Source of the DNA: Clostridia bacterium
Lineage (GTDB): Bacteria > Bacillota_A > Clostridia > Christensenellales > Aristaeellaceae
Length of the DNA stretch: 64,000 nt
NCBI GenBank assembly: GCA_017430945.1
Contig: JAFRMB010000015.1
Span: 1 to 64,000, forward strand
Direction of reading: 5' to 3'
In this document: positions 44,443 through 52,444 of the stretch, one piece after another
How the letters are laid out: each line of letters opens with the position of its first letter
How positions within the stretch are numbered: the first letter of the stretch is position 1
Translations under genes and position numbers: made by a program
Notes under the pieces: model-generated
Database searches by the model: none
Told to the model about the DNA's origin: nothing
The model's input: the letters and a program-made list of their open reading frames with translations, nothing else

Positions 44443-45582
44443 TCACTGCTCGTCGTAGCAGCCGAGGAACGTGAACCTGTCGCAGTGCGCCTCGAGCTCG
44501 CACAGCAGCCGCACGATGTCGGGATCGGCGACAGAGGCGGCCATATCGAAGAAGAATTGGAATTCGAACTCGCGGCCGGGTATGGGGCGGCTCTCCAGCT
44601 TCAACAGATTCACGCCGGCGATGGCCAGTCGGGAGACGACGGTGTTCAGCGCGCCGGGTTCGTGCGCCAGATTCAGCATCAGCGAGATCTTTCGCGCCTG
44701 GGGATAGATCTCGAGCGCGCGGGAGATGCAGATGAAGCGGGTGTAATTGCTCTGCATATTAGAGACACTGTCCGAAACGATCTCCAGCCCGTAGAGGTCC
44801 GCGCAGGGCTTCGACGCGATCGCCGCCAGTCCGGGGCGGTCGGCGTTCGCCACGTAGGCGGCGGCCACGGCGGTGTTTGCCATCGGCGTCGCGATGATCC
44901 CGGGATGGGCCTCCAGGTATTCCGAGCACTGACGCAGCGCCTGCTCGTGCGATACCACCTCGGTGATCGGCGAGTCATCGCCGGGACGGCGCATCAGCTG
45001 GTGGTCGATGCGCAGCCGCTGAGCGCCGCAGATGTGGAAGCGGTGGCGCTCCATGAGATCGTACACCTGGGTCACGGAGCCTGCGGTGGAGTTCTCGATC
45101 GGCAATATGCCATAGCGGCACATGCCCTTTTCAACAGCGTTGAAAACGCCGTCGAAGCTGTCGAAATAGAGGATGTCCGGATAGGGGAACAATTTTTCAC
45201 AGGCCTGCTGCGCATACGCGCCCTCGGTGCCCTGGCAGGCGACCAGCGCGTGATCGGGCAGGTGTCTGCCGGCTGTGTTCTTCAGCGCGTCGGCGATCGT
45301 CACGGCCAGCGGGCTCTCGCGGACCCAAAAGGCGGACTGGCAGCTTCGGCTCAGGTCGAATATGTGGCCGTACAGCGCGCGCACATAGGGGGCGTAATCC
45401 TCCCCCGCGGCGGCGGTCAGCCGGTTGACGATCCCACGCTCCCGCGCGTGGTCGCGGATGGGCTTGCCCAGCTTCTGCTTGGCCTCGGCCATCTGCCGGG
45501 CGCAGTCCATGCGACGGGTGAAGAGGCTGACCATCTGGTCGTCGATGTCATCGATGTGCTGCCGGATCTCCTGGATCTCCAT
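44443..45582 (-). CDS. pheA: Bifunctional chorismate mutase-prephenate dehydratase
   Basis: The 379-residue protein has an AroQ-type chorismate mutase (1-90: IRQHIDDIDDQMVSLFTRRM), a prephenate dehydratase domain (about 105-285: GTEGAYAQQA, FDGVFNAVEKGMCRYGILPIENSTAG, NYTRFICI) and a C-terminal ACT domain (about 295-370: ALNTVVSRLAIAGVNLLKLESRPIPG). It makes phenylpyruvate and is normally inhibited by Phe through the GALN and ESRP motifs, both visible here. The ATG at 45582 is preferred: GGGAGG lies 7 nt upstream of it but only 1 nt before an ATG two codons earlier. Confidence 0.95.
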   Translation of the reverse strand: MEIQEIRQHIDDIDDQMVSLFTRRMDCARQMAEAKQKLGKPIRDHARERGIVNRLTAAAGEDYAPYVRALYGHIFDLSRSCQSAFWVRESPLAVTIADALKNTAGRHLPDHALVACQGTEGAYAQQACEKLFPYPDILYFDSFDGVFNAVEKGMCRYGILPIENSTAGSVTQVYDLMERHRFHICGAQRLRIDHQLMRRPGDDSPITEVVSHEQALRQCSEYLEAHPGIIATPMANTAVAAAYVANADRPGLAAIASKPCADLYGLEIVSDSVSNMQSNYTRFICISRALEIYPQARKISLMLNLAHEPGALNTVVSRLAIAGVNLLKLESRPIPGREFEFQFFFDMAASVADPDIVRLLCELEAHCDRFTFLGCYDEQ

Positions 45583-45602
45583 TTTCATACCTCCCTTTGG
45601 GG

Positions 45603-46673
45603 TCAGTGCCCGAGTGCCAGATCGAGTATCACACAGGCGACCGCCGCTTCCACGACGGGCACGGCGCGCGGGACGATACAGGGGTCGTGCCGGCCCTGTA
45701 CGCACAGCGTCGCCGGCTCGAGGCGGCTCAGTGAGACGCTGCGCTGCGCGCATGCGATGGAGGGCGTGGGCTTGAACGCCGCGCGCACCACGATGGGCAT
45801 GCCGCTGGTGATGCCGCCCAGGATACCGCCGTGGCGGTTCGTTTCGGTGCGCACCGCACCGTTCGAGGACACGAAGGCGTCGTTGTGCGTGCTGCCGCGC
45901 ATGGAGGCGGCATCGAATCCCAGCCCGAATTCCACGCCGCGCACGGCGGGGATGCCGAACAGCGCCCGGGCGATGCGGTTCTCCACGCCGTCGAACATGG
46001 GATCGCCCAGCCCCGAGGGCACGCCGACGGCAAAACACTCGATCACGCCGCCGACGGAATCACCGTCAGCCTGAGCGCTTTCGATGGCATCGGTCCAGCG
46101 CGTCGCCACATCGGGATCTGCCGAGGGCAGCCGGGACGTTGAAATGGCGTCCAGATCGGGATGTGCCGCATCCATCGGCGCGTCCGGGATACCGGCCAGG
46201 CTGTGGATCCTGGCGCGCACGCGGATGCCGCGTCGATCGAGCAGCTGCAGGGCCAACGCGCCGGCAAAGCACAGCGGCGCGGTGAGCCGGCCGGAGAACT
46301 GTCCGCCGCCGCGAATGTCGTTCTCGCCAGAGTACTTCACTGCCGCGGTGTAGTCCGCGTGGCCGGGGCGGGGGACATCCCGCAGTCCGTCATAGTCCCG
46401 GCTGCGGGCGTCGCCGTTCCGGATCACGAAGGCGAGAGGTGCGCCGCAGGTGCGGCCGCGGTCGTTGAGACCGGCGATGATCTCCGGCGCGTCTGTCTCC
46501 TGACGCGCGGTGGCCAGCGCGCCGCCCGGCGCACGGCGGGCCATGAATGCGCGGATCAGTGCCATGTCCGGTTCGATCCCGGCGGGCAGGCCCTCGATCA
46601 CGCCGCCGATCATCGGCGAGTGGCTCTGGCCGAAGATGGTCAGCCGATAGTTATCGCCCAGCAGATTCGACAT
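45603..46673 (-). CDS. aroC: Chorismate synthase
   Basis: The 356-residue FMN-dependent enzyme makes chorismate from EPSP. Signatures are GQSHSPMIGGVIEGLPAG, RRAPGG, RPGHADYTAAVKYSGENDIRGGGQFSGRLTAP and GGILGGITSGMPIVVRAAFKPTPS. ATG 46673 follows GGGAGG by 8 nt. The gene overlaps aroA by 23 bp. Confidence 0.97.
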   Translation of the reverse strand: MSNLLGDNYRLTIFGQSHSPMIGGVIEGLPAGIEPDMALIRAFMARRAPGGALATARQETDAPEIIAGLNDRGRTCGAPLAFVIRNGDARSRDYDGLRDVPRPGHADYTAAVKYSGENDIRGGGQFSGRLTAPLCFAGALALQLLDRRGIRVRARIHSLAGIPDAPMDAAHPDLDAISTSRLPSADPDVATRWTDAIESAQADGDSVGGVIECFAVGVPSGLGDPMFDGVENRIARALFGIPAVRGVEFGLGFDAASMRGSTHNDAFVSSNGAVRTETNRHGGILGGITSGMPIVVRAAFKPTPSIACAQRSVSLSRLEPATLCVQGRHDPCIVPRAVPVVEAAVACVILDLALGH

Positions 46674-47868
46674 CGATGTTCCCTCCCAGCGCGGTGAAGT
46701 GGTCAAAGAATTCGGGGTAGGACTTGTTCACGGCTTCAGCGCCCGGTATGCGCACGGGCCCGTCGGCGCGTGTGGCCAGGATCGCAGCGGCCATGACGAT
46801 GCGGTGATCGTTCGCACCGTCCACCTCGCCGCCGTGCAGCGGCCTGCCGCCGTCGATGATCAGGCCGTCCGGCGTGACCTCCGCCTGTCCGCCCAGCGCG
46901 CGGAGCATGTCTGCCACGGCGGACAGCCGGTCGCTCTCCTTGAGGCGCAGGCGCGCCGCGCCCGTGATGACCGTGCGTCCGGGCCTTATGGCGGCCGCCG
47001 CGGCGAGCGCCGGCACGAGGTCCGGCACGTTCGAGGCGTCGATCCGCGTCTGCGCCAGGAGCGCAGGCATGGCGCGGTCGCCCTGCGCGGTGTCGTCTGA
47101 CAGGCCGTCCACCTCGATGTCGGATCCCATGGCATTGGCCGCCAGCCAGAACGCCGCGGCGGACCAGTCGCCTTCGATGTAAAACCGGCCGGGGGTGCGG
47201 TAGGCCTGGGCGCCGGGGATGTGCCAGCCGGTCCCGGTCGCCTCGACGACGATGCCGAAGCGGGCCAGCATGTCCACGGTCATATCCACATAGGCGGCGG
47301 ATTCCAGGGGCGCGGTCAGGATGATCCGGCTGTCTTTCGGAAGCAGCGGCAGCGCAAGCAGCAGGCCGGTGATGTACTGGCTGGACACATTGCCGGGCAG
47401 CGCATAGACGCCGCCGGTCAGCGCTCCGGAGGCATTCATCGGCAGACGGTCCGAGTCGATGGCCGCGCCATGCGCACGCAGCGCTTCCACCAGCGCCGCG
47501 TTGGGGCGCTCAGGCAGGCGGCCGCGACCGACGAAGCGGATCCTTGCGCCCAGCGCGCAGGCCACCGGCAGCAGGAAGCGCAGCGTCGAGCCGCTCTCGC
47601 CGCAATCGAGCTCGCGGAGCGATCCCGCGTCCTCCGGGACGCTTGCGCCGATGGGAAAGACGGTGAGGGCATCTGCGCGCGTGATCCGAGCGCCGAGCGC
47701 GGAAAGGCAGCGGACGGTGGCTTCGATATCCCCGTTCAGCGCGTTCGGGGAAAGGACCGTCGGCGCGTCCGCCAGCGCGGCGCAGATCAGGGCGCGATGT
47801 GCGGCGGATTTGGAGGCGGGGACGGTCACGCGGCCGCAAAGCCGTCCCGGACGGACGGTGACGATCAT
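46651..47868 (-). CDS. aroA: EPSP synthase (3-phosphoshikimate 1-carboxyvinyltransferase)
   Basis: The 405-residue enzyme adds the enolpyruvyl group of PEP to shikimate-3-phosphate. It shows VPASKSAAHRALI (substrate Lys-Ser), LDCGESGSTLRFLLPVACALGA, GNVSSQYITGLLLALPLL, and RLRLKESDRLSAVADMLRALGG with the catalytic Glu. The GESGSTLRF loop reads Ser where glyphosate-sensitive plant-type enzymes have NAGTAMR, which is common in Gram-positive bacteria. It overlaps aroB by 4 bp. Confidence 0.96.
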   Translation of the reverse strand: MIVTVRPGRLCGRVTVPASKSAAHRALICAALADAPTVLSPNALNGDIEATVRCLSALGARITRADALTVFPIGASVPEDAGSLRELDCGESGSTLRFLLPVACALGARIRFVGRGRLPERPNAALVEALRAHGAAIDSDRLPMNASGALTGGVYALPGNVSSQYITGLLLALPLLPKDSRIILTAPLESAAYVDMTVDMLARFGIVVEATGTGWHIPGAQAYRTPGRFYIEGDWSAAAFWLAANAMGSDIEVDGLSDDTAQGDRAMPALLAQTRIDASNVPDLVPALAAAAAIRPGRTVITGAARLRLKESDRLSAVADMLRALGGQAEVTPDGLIIDGGRPLHGGEVDGANDHRIVMAAAILATRADGPVRIPGAEAVNKSYPEFFDHFTALGGNIDVESAGR

Positions 47869-48929
47869 AGGCCCAGCGCCTCCTGCCTGGACAGTGCGCG
47901 TTCGAACCAGCCGTGAAGCTCCGAGACGGGGATCTGCTTGAGAACACAGCGGCAGATCCGCTCGGGCAACACCAGCGTGATGCTGTCGCCGGAGCGCTTC
48001 TTGTCGGAGAGCGCGGCGGCGGCGAGGGCGTCCGCCGGGTATCCGCAGTGCGTGGAGAGGCCGTTCCTGCGGATGCAGTCCGCGAGCCGCTTCACCATGG
48101 CTTCACCGCACCCTGCGGCGTTGGCGGCCATCAGCATGCCGATGGCCACGCCCTGGCCGTGGGTGATGGACAGCCCCGAACACTTTTCGATGGCGTGTCC
48201 GAACGTATGTCCCAGGTTCAAAAGCGCCCGGGCACCGGTGTCGAACTCGTCGTCGACCACCACGTCCCGCTTGAGCTCGACGCAGCGACCGATCACCTCG
48301 TCCATGCGGTCATCCCAGGTGCCGCCCTCCATGAGCGCGAACAGGCGCTCGTCGAACAACACGCCGGTCTTGATGGCCTCGGCCGCGCCGCAGGCCAGCT
48401 GCTCAGGCGGCAGGGCGCGTATGACATCGGTATCCGTGATCACCAGCGATGGCTGGTGGAACGCGCCGGCCAGGTTCTTGCCGGCCTTCAGATCGACGGC
48501 CGTCTTGCCGCCGACCGAGGAATCCACCGCCGCCAGCAGCGTCGTCGGGATCTGTATGAACTGTATGCCCCGTGTGTACACTGCCGCGGCGAAGCCGGCC
48601 AGGTCGCCCACGACGCCGCCGCCCAGCGCCACGACCAGGTCGGAGCGGCTCAGCCGCCGGTCGGCCAGCGTTTCGAGGATGTCGGACAGCGTATCGATGC
48701 GCTTGCTGGATTCTCCGGCCGGAAACGAGAACCGGGACGCGTCAAAGCCCGCGTAGCTGAAGCTGATCTGGACGCGGTCGCCGTAGAGCTCATCCACGGT
48801 GTCGTCGGTGACGATCACGCAGCGGCAAGGCTTCATGGTCCCGGCGGTCAATTCGCCGGACCGGTCGATGAGGCCCTCGCCGATGAGGACGTCATAGTTC
48901 GTGGATGCGTTCACATGTACGGTGCGCAT
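47865..48929 (-). CDS. aroB: 3-dehydroquinate synthase
   Basis: The 354-residue NAD- and metal-dependent enzyme cyclises DAHP. Visible motifs are GGGVVGDLAGFAAAVYTRG, PTTLLAAVDSSVGGKTAVD, AAEAIKTGVLFDERLF and LNLGHTFGHAIE with metal-binding His. ATG 48929 follows AGGAGG by about 9 nt. Confidence 0.96.
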   Translation of the reverse strand: MRTVHVNASTNYDVLIGEGLIDRSGELTAGTMKPCRCVIVTDDTVDELYGDRVQISFSYAGFDASRFSFPAGESSKRIDTLSDILETLADRRLSRSDLVVALGGGVVGDLAGFAAAVYTRGIQFIQIPTTLLAAVDSSVGGKTAVDLKAGKNLAGAFHQPSLVITDTDVIRALPPEQLACGAAEAIKTGVLFDERLFALMEGGTWDDRMDEVIGRCVELKRDVVVDDEFDTGARALLNLGHTFGHAIEKCSGLSITHGQGVAIGMLMAANAAGCGEAMVKRLADCIRRNGLSTHCGYPADALAAAALSDKKRSGDSITLVLPERICRCVLKQIPVSELHGWFERALSRQEALGL

Positions 48930-48946
48930 GGGGGAAAGACCTCCTG

Positions 48947-49435
48947 TCAATCCTTTTCGTAGTCGACGATGGTCATGCGTGGGTTGACGCGGCTCGCGCC
49001 GACGCGGCGGTAGCCGAGTTTTTCATACAGGTGGCAGTTGCCGGGCTCCTCCAGGATCGTGTCCAGCGCCCAATGAGCCGGTCCGTACAGTGCCTCCAGG
49101 GCATGGACGGCCTGCTGCGCGAAGTCCCTGCCGCGATACGGCGCCATGACGAAAAGCGGCGATATGACCTTGCGCCTCGACGGATCCGCGGGGATCACCG
49201 CGCGCACCGCGCCCACGGCGAGGCGGCCGTCCATGATGAAGTAGAACCGCGTTTCGGGTCGGCAGAGCTTCTCGCGGACCCGGTCCAGCGTCTCGGCGGC
49301 CGGGCTGATGGCGGTGTCGCGGTATTTGGCGAGCAGCGGCGCGAAGGCAGCCACCTGCATCCCGTGCAGCGCCTCGGCATCGTTGAGCGCGGCGCGCCTG
49401 AGGCGGATCCGGCCGAGAGCATCGTTTTTGACCAT
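48947..49435 (-). CDS. GNAT-family N-acetyltransferase inside the aro operon
   Basis: The 162-residue protein starts IRLRRAALNDAEALHGMQV. It has the GNAT acetyl-CoA region LFVMAPYRGRDFAQQAVHALEALYG (an R/Q-x-x-G-x-G/A-like loop, here YRGRDFAQ) and the typical end NCHLYEKLGYRRVG. The substrate is unknown. It sits 17 bp before aroB and 4 bp after tyrA, so it must be cotranscribed with the aromatic pathway. Its only ribosome site, AAGGAGG, lies about 15 nt upstream within tyrA, so translation is probably coupled. Such a gene is not part of the standard pathway. Confidence 0.8.
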   Translation of the reverse strand: MVKNDALGRIRLRRAALNDAEALHGMQVAAFAPLLAKYRDTAISPAAETLDRVREKLCRPETRFYFIMDGRLAVGAVRAVIPADPSRRKVISPLFVMAPYRGRDFAQQAVHALEALYGPAHWALDTILEEPGNCHLYEKLGYRRVGASRVNPRMTIVDYEKD

Positions 49436-49439
49436 GGCG

Positions 49440-50270
49440 TCAGTCCAGTGCCTCCTTGCAGAGCCGGCCTTCCCGGAGCACGGGTTCGAGCTGCGCCGGA
49501 TCGCCCGAGGTCAGCGCGTCGCGGTATTCGCTCAGGCGCGAGATGAGGTCGTCGAGCGCGGGCAGCAGCAGGTCGGCGTTCTCGAGGAAGAGCTCCGTCC
49601 ACATCGACTCGTTCATGCGCGCGACGCGGGTCATGTCCAGGAAGCTGCCGGCTGAAAAGCCCTTGTGGGTCTTCGCGAGAGGGTTCTTCACATAGGCGCC
49701 GGAGACCACGTGCGCCAGCTGGCTGGTGTAGGCGATCATCTGGTCGTGTGCCTCGGGGGTGCAGAACCGCACCATCTTGAACCCGGCTTCCAGGAAGAAG
49801 GCTTTGGCCCGTTCGCGGGTCACGATGTCCACGTCCGGGGCGGGGCAGAGGATCATCGATGCATTGTCGAAAAGATCCCCCCGCGCGTGCGTGAACCCCG
49901 AGAACTCCCGGCCGGCCATCGGATGGCCGCCGATGAAGTGCCAGCGGTGCTGCGACGCGACGGGGACCACCTGGCGGCAGACGTGCCGCTTGACGCCGGC
50001 GCAGTCGATGACCAGCGTCCGGTCCCCGAAGTCGTCCCGGTGCTTCAGGATGTACTGTGCGCACAGCTCCGGATACAGCGCCACCAGCACGATGTCGCAG
50101 GCGGGCAGCACCTCCGGTGTCAGCTCGTCATGGATGGCCTCCATGGCCTTGGCGCGCAGGAGCACTTCGGGGTCGATGTCATAGCCGAATACCGTGTGTT
50201 CGGTATGCTGTCGGATGGAAAGGGCCAGTGACCCGCCGATCAGGCCGAGGCCGACGATCGCGATCTTCAT
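49440..50270 (-). CDS. tyrA: Prephenate dehydrogenase
   Basis: The 276-residue enzyme converts prephenate to 4-hydroxyphenylpyruvate. It has the Rossmann start IVGLGLIGGSLALSI, DIVLVALYPEL, FIGGHPMAGREFSGFTHA (catalytic His) and HDQMIAYTSQLAHVVSGAYV. It has no C-terminal ACT domain, so feedback control by Tyr is probably transcriptional, through the operon leader. AGGAGG precedes the ATG. It lies 12 bp after aroF. Confidence 0.95.
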   Translation of the reverse strand: MKIAIVGLGLIGGSLALSIRQHTEHTVFGYDIDPEVLLRAKAMEAIHDELTPEVLPACDIVLVALYPELCAQYILKHRDDFGDRTLVIDCAGVKRHVCRQVVPVASQHRWHFIGGHPMAGREFSGFTHARGDLFDNASMILCPAPDVDIVTRERAKAFFLEAGFKMVRFCTPEAHDQMIAYTSQLAHVVSGAYVKNPLAKTHKGFSAGSFLDMTRVARMNESMWTELFLENADLLLPALDDLISRLSEYRDALTSGDPAQLEPVLREGRLCKEALD

Positions 50271-50282
50271 GGGAACGACCTC

Positions 50283-51287
50283 CTATCGAATGGCGGGCGG
50301 CCGCACGGCGTCGATGCGTTTTGCGAGGTCGCTGAACTGTTCGGGCGTCAGCGACTGCCGGCCATCGCACAGCGCGTGCGGCGGATCGTTGTGGACCTCG
50401 ATGATCAGCCCGTCCGCGCCGGCGACGGTGGCGGCCATGGCCATGGCGGGCACGAGGTAGGCCTGGCCCGTGCCGTGGCTGGGGTCCACCACGATGGGCA
50501 GGTGGGTGAGGCGCCGGAGCACCGGCACGGCGGAGAGATCCAGCGTGTTGCGGGTATAGGTCTCGAAGGTGCGGATGCCGCGCTCGCAGAGTATGACGTT
50601 CTCGTTGCCGCCGGCCATGATGTATTCCGCGCTCATGAGGAGCTCCTCGAGCGTATTGGCCATGCCGCGCTTGATGAGCACGGGCTTGCGGATCTGTCCC
50701 AGTTCCTTGAGCAGCTCAAAGTTCTGCATGTTTCGCGCACCGACCTGTATGACGTCCACGTCCTCGAACAGCGGCAGGTGGGAGGCCTCCATGATCTCGG
50801 TGACGATGGGGAGCCCCGTGGCGCGCTTGGCTTCCGACAGCAGCTCCAGACCCTTCTCGTGCAGGCCCTGGAAGGCGTAGGGGGAGGTGCGCGGCTTGAA
50901 GGCGCCGCCGCGCAGCATGCCCGCTCCGCTGGCTTTCACGGACTCCGCCACGGAAATGATCTGATCGCGCGTCTCCACCGAGCAGGGACCTGCGATCAGC
51001 TGGAAGTGGCCGCCGCCGATCTTCACGCCGCCCACGTCGATCACCGTGTCCTCCGTGTGGAACTTGCGGTTGGCGGACTTGAAGGGCTCCTGGATGCGCT
51101 GGACGCGATCGACGATGTCCAGCGAACTGATGAGATCCGCGTCCACGCGGCTGGTATCGCCGATCAGTCCGATGATGGTCTGCTGCGCGCCTTTGGAGAT
51201 GTGCAGCTGGAAGCCCGAGTGCTCCAGCCAGTTGGTCAGGTTCCTGACCTGCCTTTCGTCGACTTTGTCTTTGAGCAGTATGATCAT
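50283..51287 (-). CDS. aroF: DAHP synthase (AroA-beta/KDO8P-synthase-like) with N-terminal regulatory-type domain
   Basis: The 334-residue enzyme condenses PEP and erythrose-4-phosphate, the first step of aromatic synthesis. Residues 1-70 form a ferredoxin-like domain ([22 protein letters not shown]) like that of Thermotoga-type DAHP synthases, where it gates the site upon Tyr/Phe binding. The barrel has [61 protein letters not shown] and [11 protein letters not shown] (metal ligands). It is the first structural gene after the attenuator leader. Confidence 0.96.
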   Translation of the reverse strand: MIILLKDKVDERQVRNLTNWLEHSGFQLHISKGAQQTIIGLIGDTSRVDADLISSLDIVDRVQRIQEPFKSANRKFHTEDTVIDVGGVKIGGGHFQLIAGPCSVETRDQIISVAESVKASGAGMLRGGAFKPRTSPYAFQGLHEKGLELLSEAKRATGLPIVTEIMEASHLPLFEDVDVIQVGARNMQNFELLKELGQIRKPVLIKRGMANTLEELLMSAEYIMAGGNENVILCERGIRTFETYTRNTLDLSAVPVLRRLTHLPIVVDPSHGTGQAYLVPAMAMAATVAGADGLIIEVHNDPPHALCDGRQSLTPEQFSDLAKRIDAVRPPAIR

Positions 51288-51318
51288 GTGTCTGCGCTCC
51301 TTCGCGTGTGTTCACCGG

Positions 51319-51360
51319 AAAAGAAGAGCGGCTCTGCAGTGAGTTTTACTGCAGGGCCGC
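51319..51360 (-). terminator. Attenuator terminator (3:4 hairpin) of the aro leader
   Basis: On the minus strand ACTGCAG-containing arms pair (51348-51360 with 51328-51340, GCGGC and GCCGC at the base, one C/A mismatch), followed by TCTTCTTTT. It lies before the first structural gene, so it can cut off the whole operon. Confidence 0.88.
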
Positions 51361-51425
51361 TTCACAAGTGAGGACTTGTCTTCAGGGGGTACAGCAAAGC
51401 TCTTTATCCGCAAAAGCCGATAAAG
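51341..51425 (-). promoter_or_regulatory. Antiterminator and 1:2 hairpins of the aro leader
   Basis: Segment 1 CTTTATC (51419-51425) pairs with GATAAAG (51402-51408) across the last leader-peptide codons. The adjoining segment GAGCTTTGCTG (51392-51402) can instead pair with CAGTAAAACTC (51341-51351, 10 of 11 positions, one G-U). That removes the left arm of the terminator. A small extra hairpin ACAAGT/ACTTGT lies at 51364-51379. Stalling of a ribosome on the Tyr/Phe codons would free segment 2 and favour the antiterminator. Confidence 0.8.
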
Positions 51426-51463
51426 TAAAAGTAGCTGTAAACGATCCCCTTGAAGCCTTTCAC
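51404..51463 (-). CDS. Aromatic-rich leader peptide of the aro operon
   Basis: A 19-codon frame starts at GTG 51463, 6 nt after GGAGGAG (51470-51476), and ends at TAA (51404-51406). The peptide MKGFKGIVYSYFYFIGFCG has four Phe and three Tyr, with YSYFYF in a block placed exactly over segment 1 of the leader hairpins, and no Trp. It would monitor charged tRNA-Phe and tRNA-Tyr. This reading frame is inferred from codon content, ribosome site and position; it has no family. Confidence 0.85.
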   Translation of the reverse strand: MKGFKGIVYSYFYFIGFCG

Positions 51464-51500
51464 GAGCGTCTCCTCCGAACGAAGTACTTTAGTCGGCTAA

Positions 51501-51529
51501 ATTATAAGGCGGCAGATGGGCTTTGTCAA
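51501..51529 (-). promoter_or_regulatory. Consensus promoter of the aro operon
   Basis: On the minus strand TTGACA (51524-51529), 17 bp, TATAAT (51501-51506), perfect in both boxes. The transcript should start near 51494, about 31 nt before the leader peptide. Confidence 0.93.
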
Positions 51530-51638
51530 TGCGCTTTATAAATCTTAACACATCGCCTGAGGCCGGACGGCGGATGCTGCATGGCGCGGGTGTTTTCCGA
51601 TTTGTCCCGAATTATTCTCATTCCGGAGCGGCGAGGTG

Positions 51639-51647
51639 TGGTATAAT
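51639..51647 (+). promoter_or_regulatory. Extended -10 promoter for the methyltransferase gene
   Basis: TG (51639-51640), one base, TATAAT (51642-51647). There is no good -35 box at the normal distance. Confidence 0.6.
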
Positions 51648-51695
51648 GGAGATGCGGCGCGCGGGCCGCAGTGCGCAGGATCGGAGGATGACATC

Positions 51696-52289
51696 ATGGC
51701 GGACCGTCGGCTGGACGTAACGATCATGGGTGAGAGGCTGACGCTCGTGACGCGTCCGGGTCTCTTTTCGCCGGAGCACGTGGACCGGGGAACGCTGGCC
51801 ATGCTGTCGGTGGCCGGCTTTGCGCCGGGGCTTCAGGTGATGGACCTGGGCTGCGGCTACGGCGTGGTCGGGATCCTTGCGGCGAAAAAGTGCGGCGCTG
51901 AAAACGTGGTGATGTCGGATATCGACCCGGAAGCCGTCGATACGGCCAGGGCCAATGCTGCGGCGAACGGCGTCGACGGCGTGATGATCGCGGTATCCGA
52001 CGGCTTTGCGCAGCTGGATGAGGCGGGCTTTGACCTCATACTGTCCAATCCGCCGTATCAGACGGACTTTTCGGTGGCCAAGGCCTTCATCGAAAAGGGC
52101 TTCAACCGGTTAAAGATCGGCGGGCGCATGCTGATGGTCACCAAGCGGCGCGACTGGTACCGCAACAACCTGCGGGCCATCTTCGGCGGCGTCCGGGTGC
52201 ACGAGATCGACGGGTATTACGTGTTCGAGGCGCAAAAGCGCCAGCCGTCTTACGCCAATGCCGCGCGCCGCAGGCGCGGCAGTGCATAA
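51696..52289 (+). CDS. Class I SAM-dependent methyltransferase, RsmC/RlmG-like
   Basis: The 197-residue protein has motif I VMDLGCGYGVVGI (about 49-61), the acidic MSDIDPEAV loop and the catalytic SNPPYQ (N-P-P-Y) of N6-/N2-purine methyltransferases. The FSPEHVDRGTLAML opening is typical of the RsmC-like small MTS domain, which methylates guanine N2 in rRNA. It lacks the N-terminal half of E. coli RsmC. ATG 51696 follows GGAGG by 8 nt; the longer frame would overlap the promoter. The exact target is unknown. Confidence 0.85.
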   Translation: MADRRLDVTIMGERLTLVTRPGLFSPEHVDRGTLAMLSVAGFAPGLQVMDLGCGYGVVGILAAKKCGAENVVMSDIDPEAVDTARANAAANGVDGVMIAVSDGFAQLDEAGFDLILSNPPYQTDFSVAKAFIEKGFNRLKIGGRMLMVTKRRDWYRNNLRAIFGGVRVHEIDGYYVFEAQKRQPSYANAARRRRGSA

Positions 52290-52318
52290 ATATAAAAATT
52301 CGGTAATGATATCTTTGC

Positions 52319-52347
52319 TTGACATCACATTTTGTTGAGGGTAAAAT
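52319..52347 (+). promoter_or_regulatory. Promoter for rny
   Basis: TTGACA (52319-52324), 17 bp, TAAAAT (52342-52347). It leaves a 90-nt leader. Confidence 0.85.
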
Positions 52348-52444
52348 AGATATGTTAGACGTGTAAAATGCACTCAGGTGTGTGTTTTGCTGAATGAGTA
52401 ACGCAAGTTTTTGAGATTCGCAGGTAAAGGAGGTATGCAGAGCT

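Noticed and set aside
51288..51500. T-box riboswitch upstream of aroF
   Set aside because: No T-box sequence (TGGNACCGCG-like) or long stem I with a Phe/Tyr/Trp specifier is present. The SD-preceded aromatic leader frame with 1:2, 2:3 and 3:4 pairings explains the region better.
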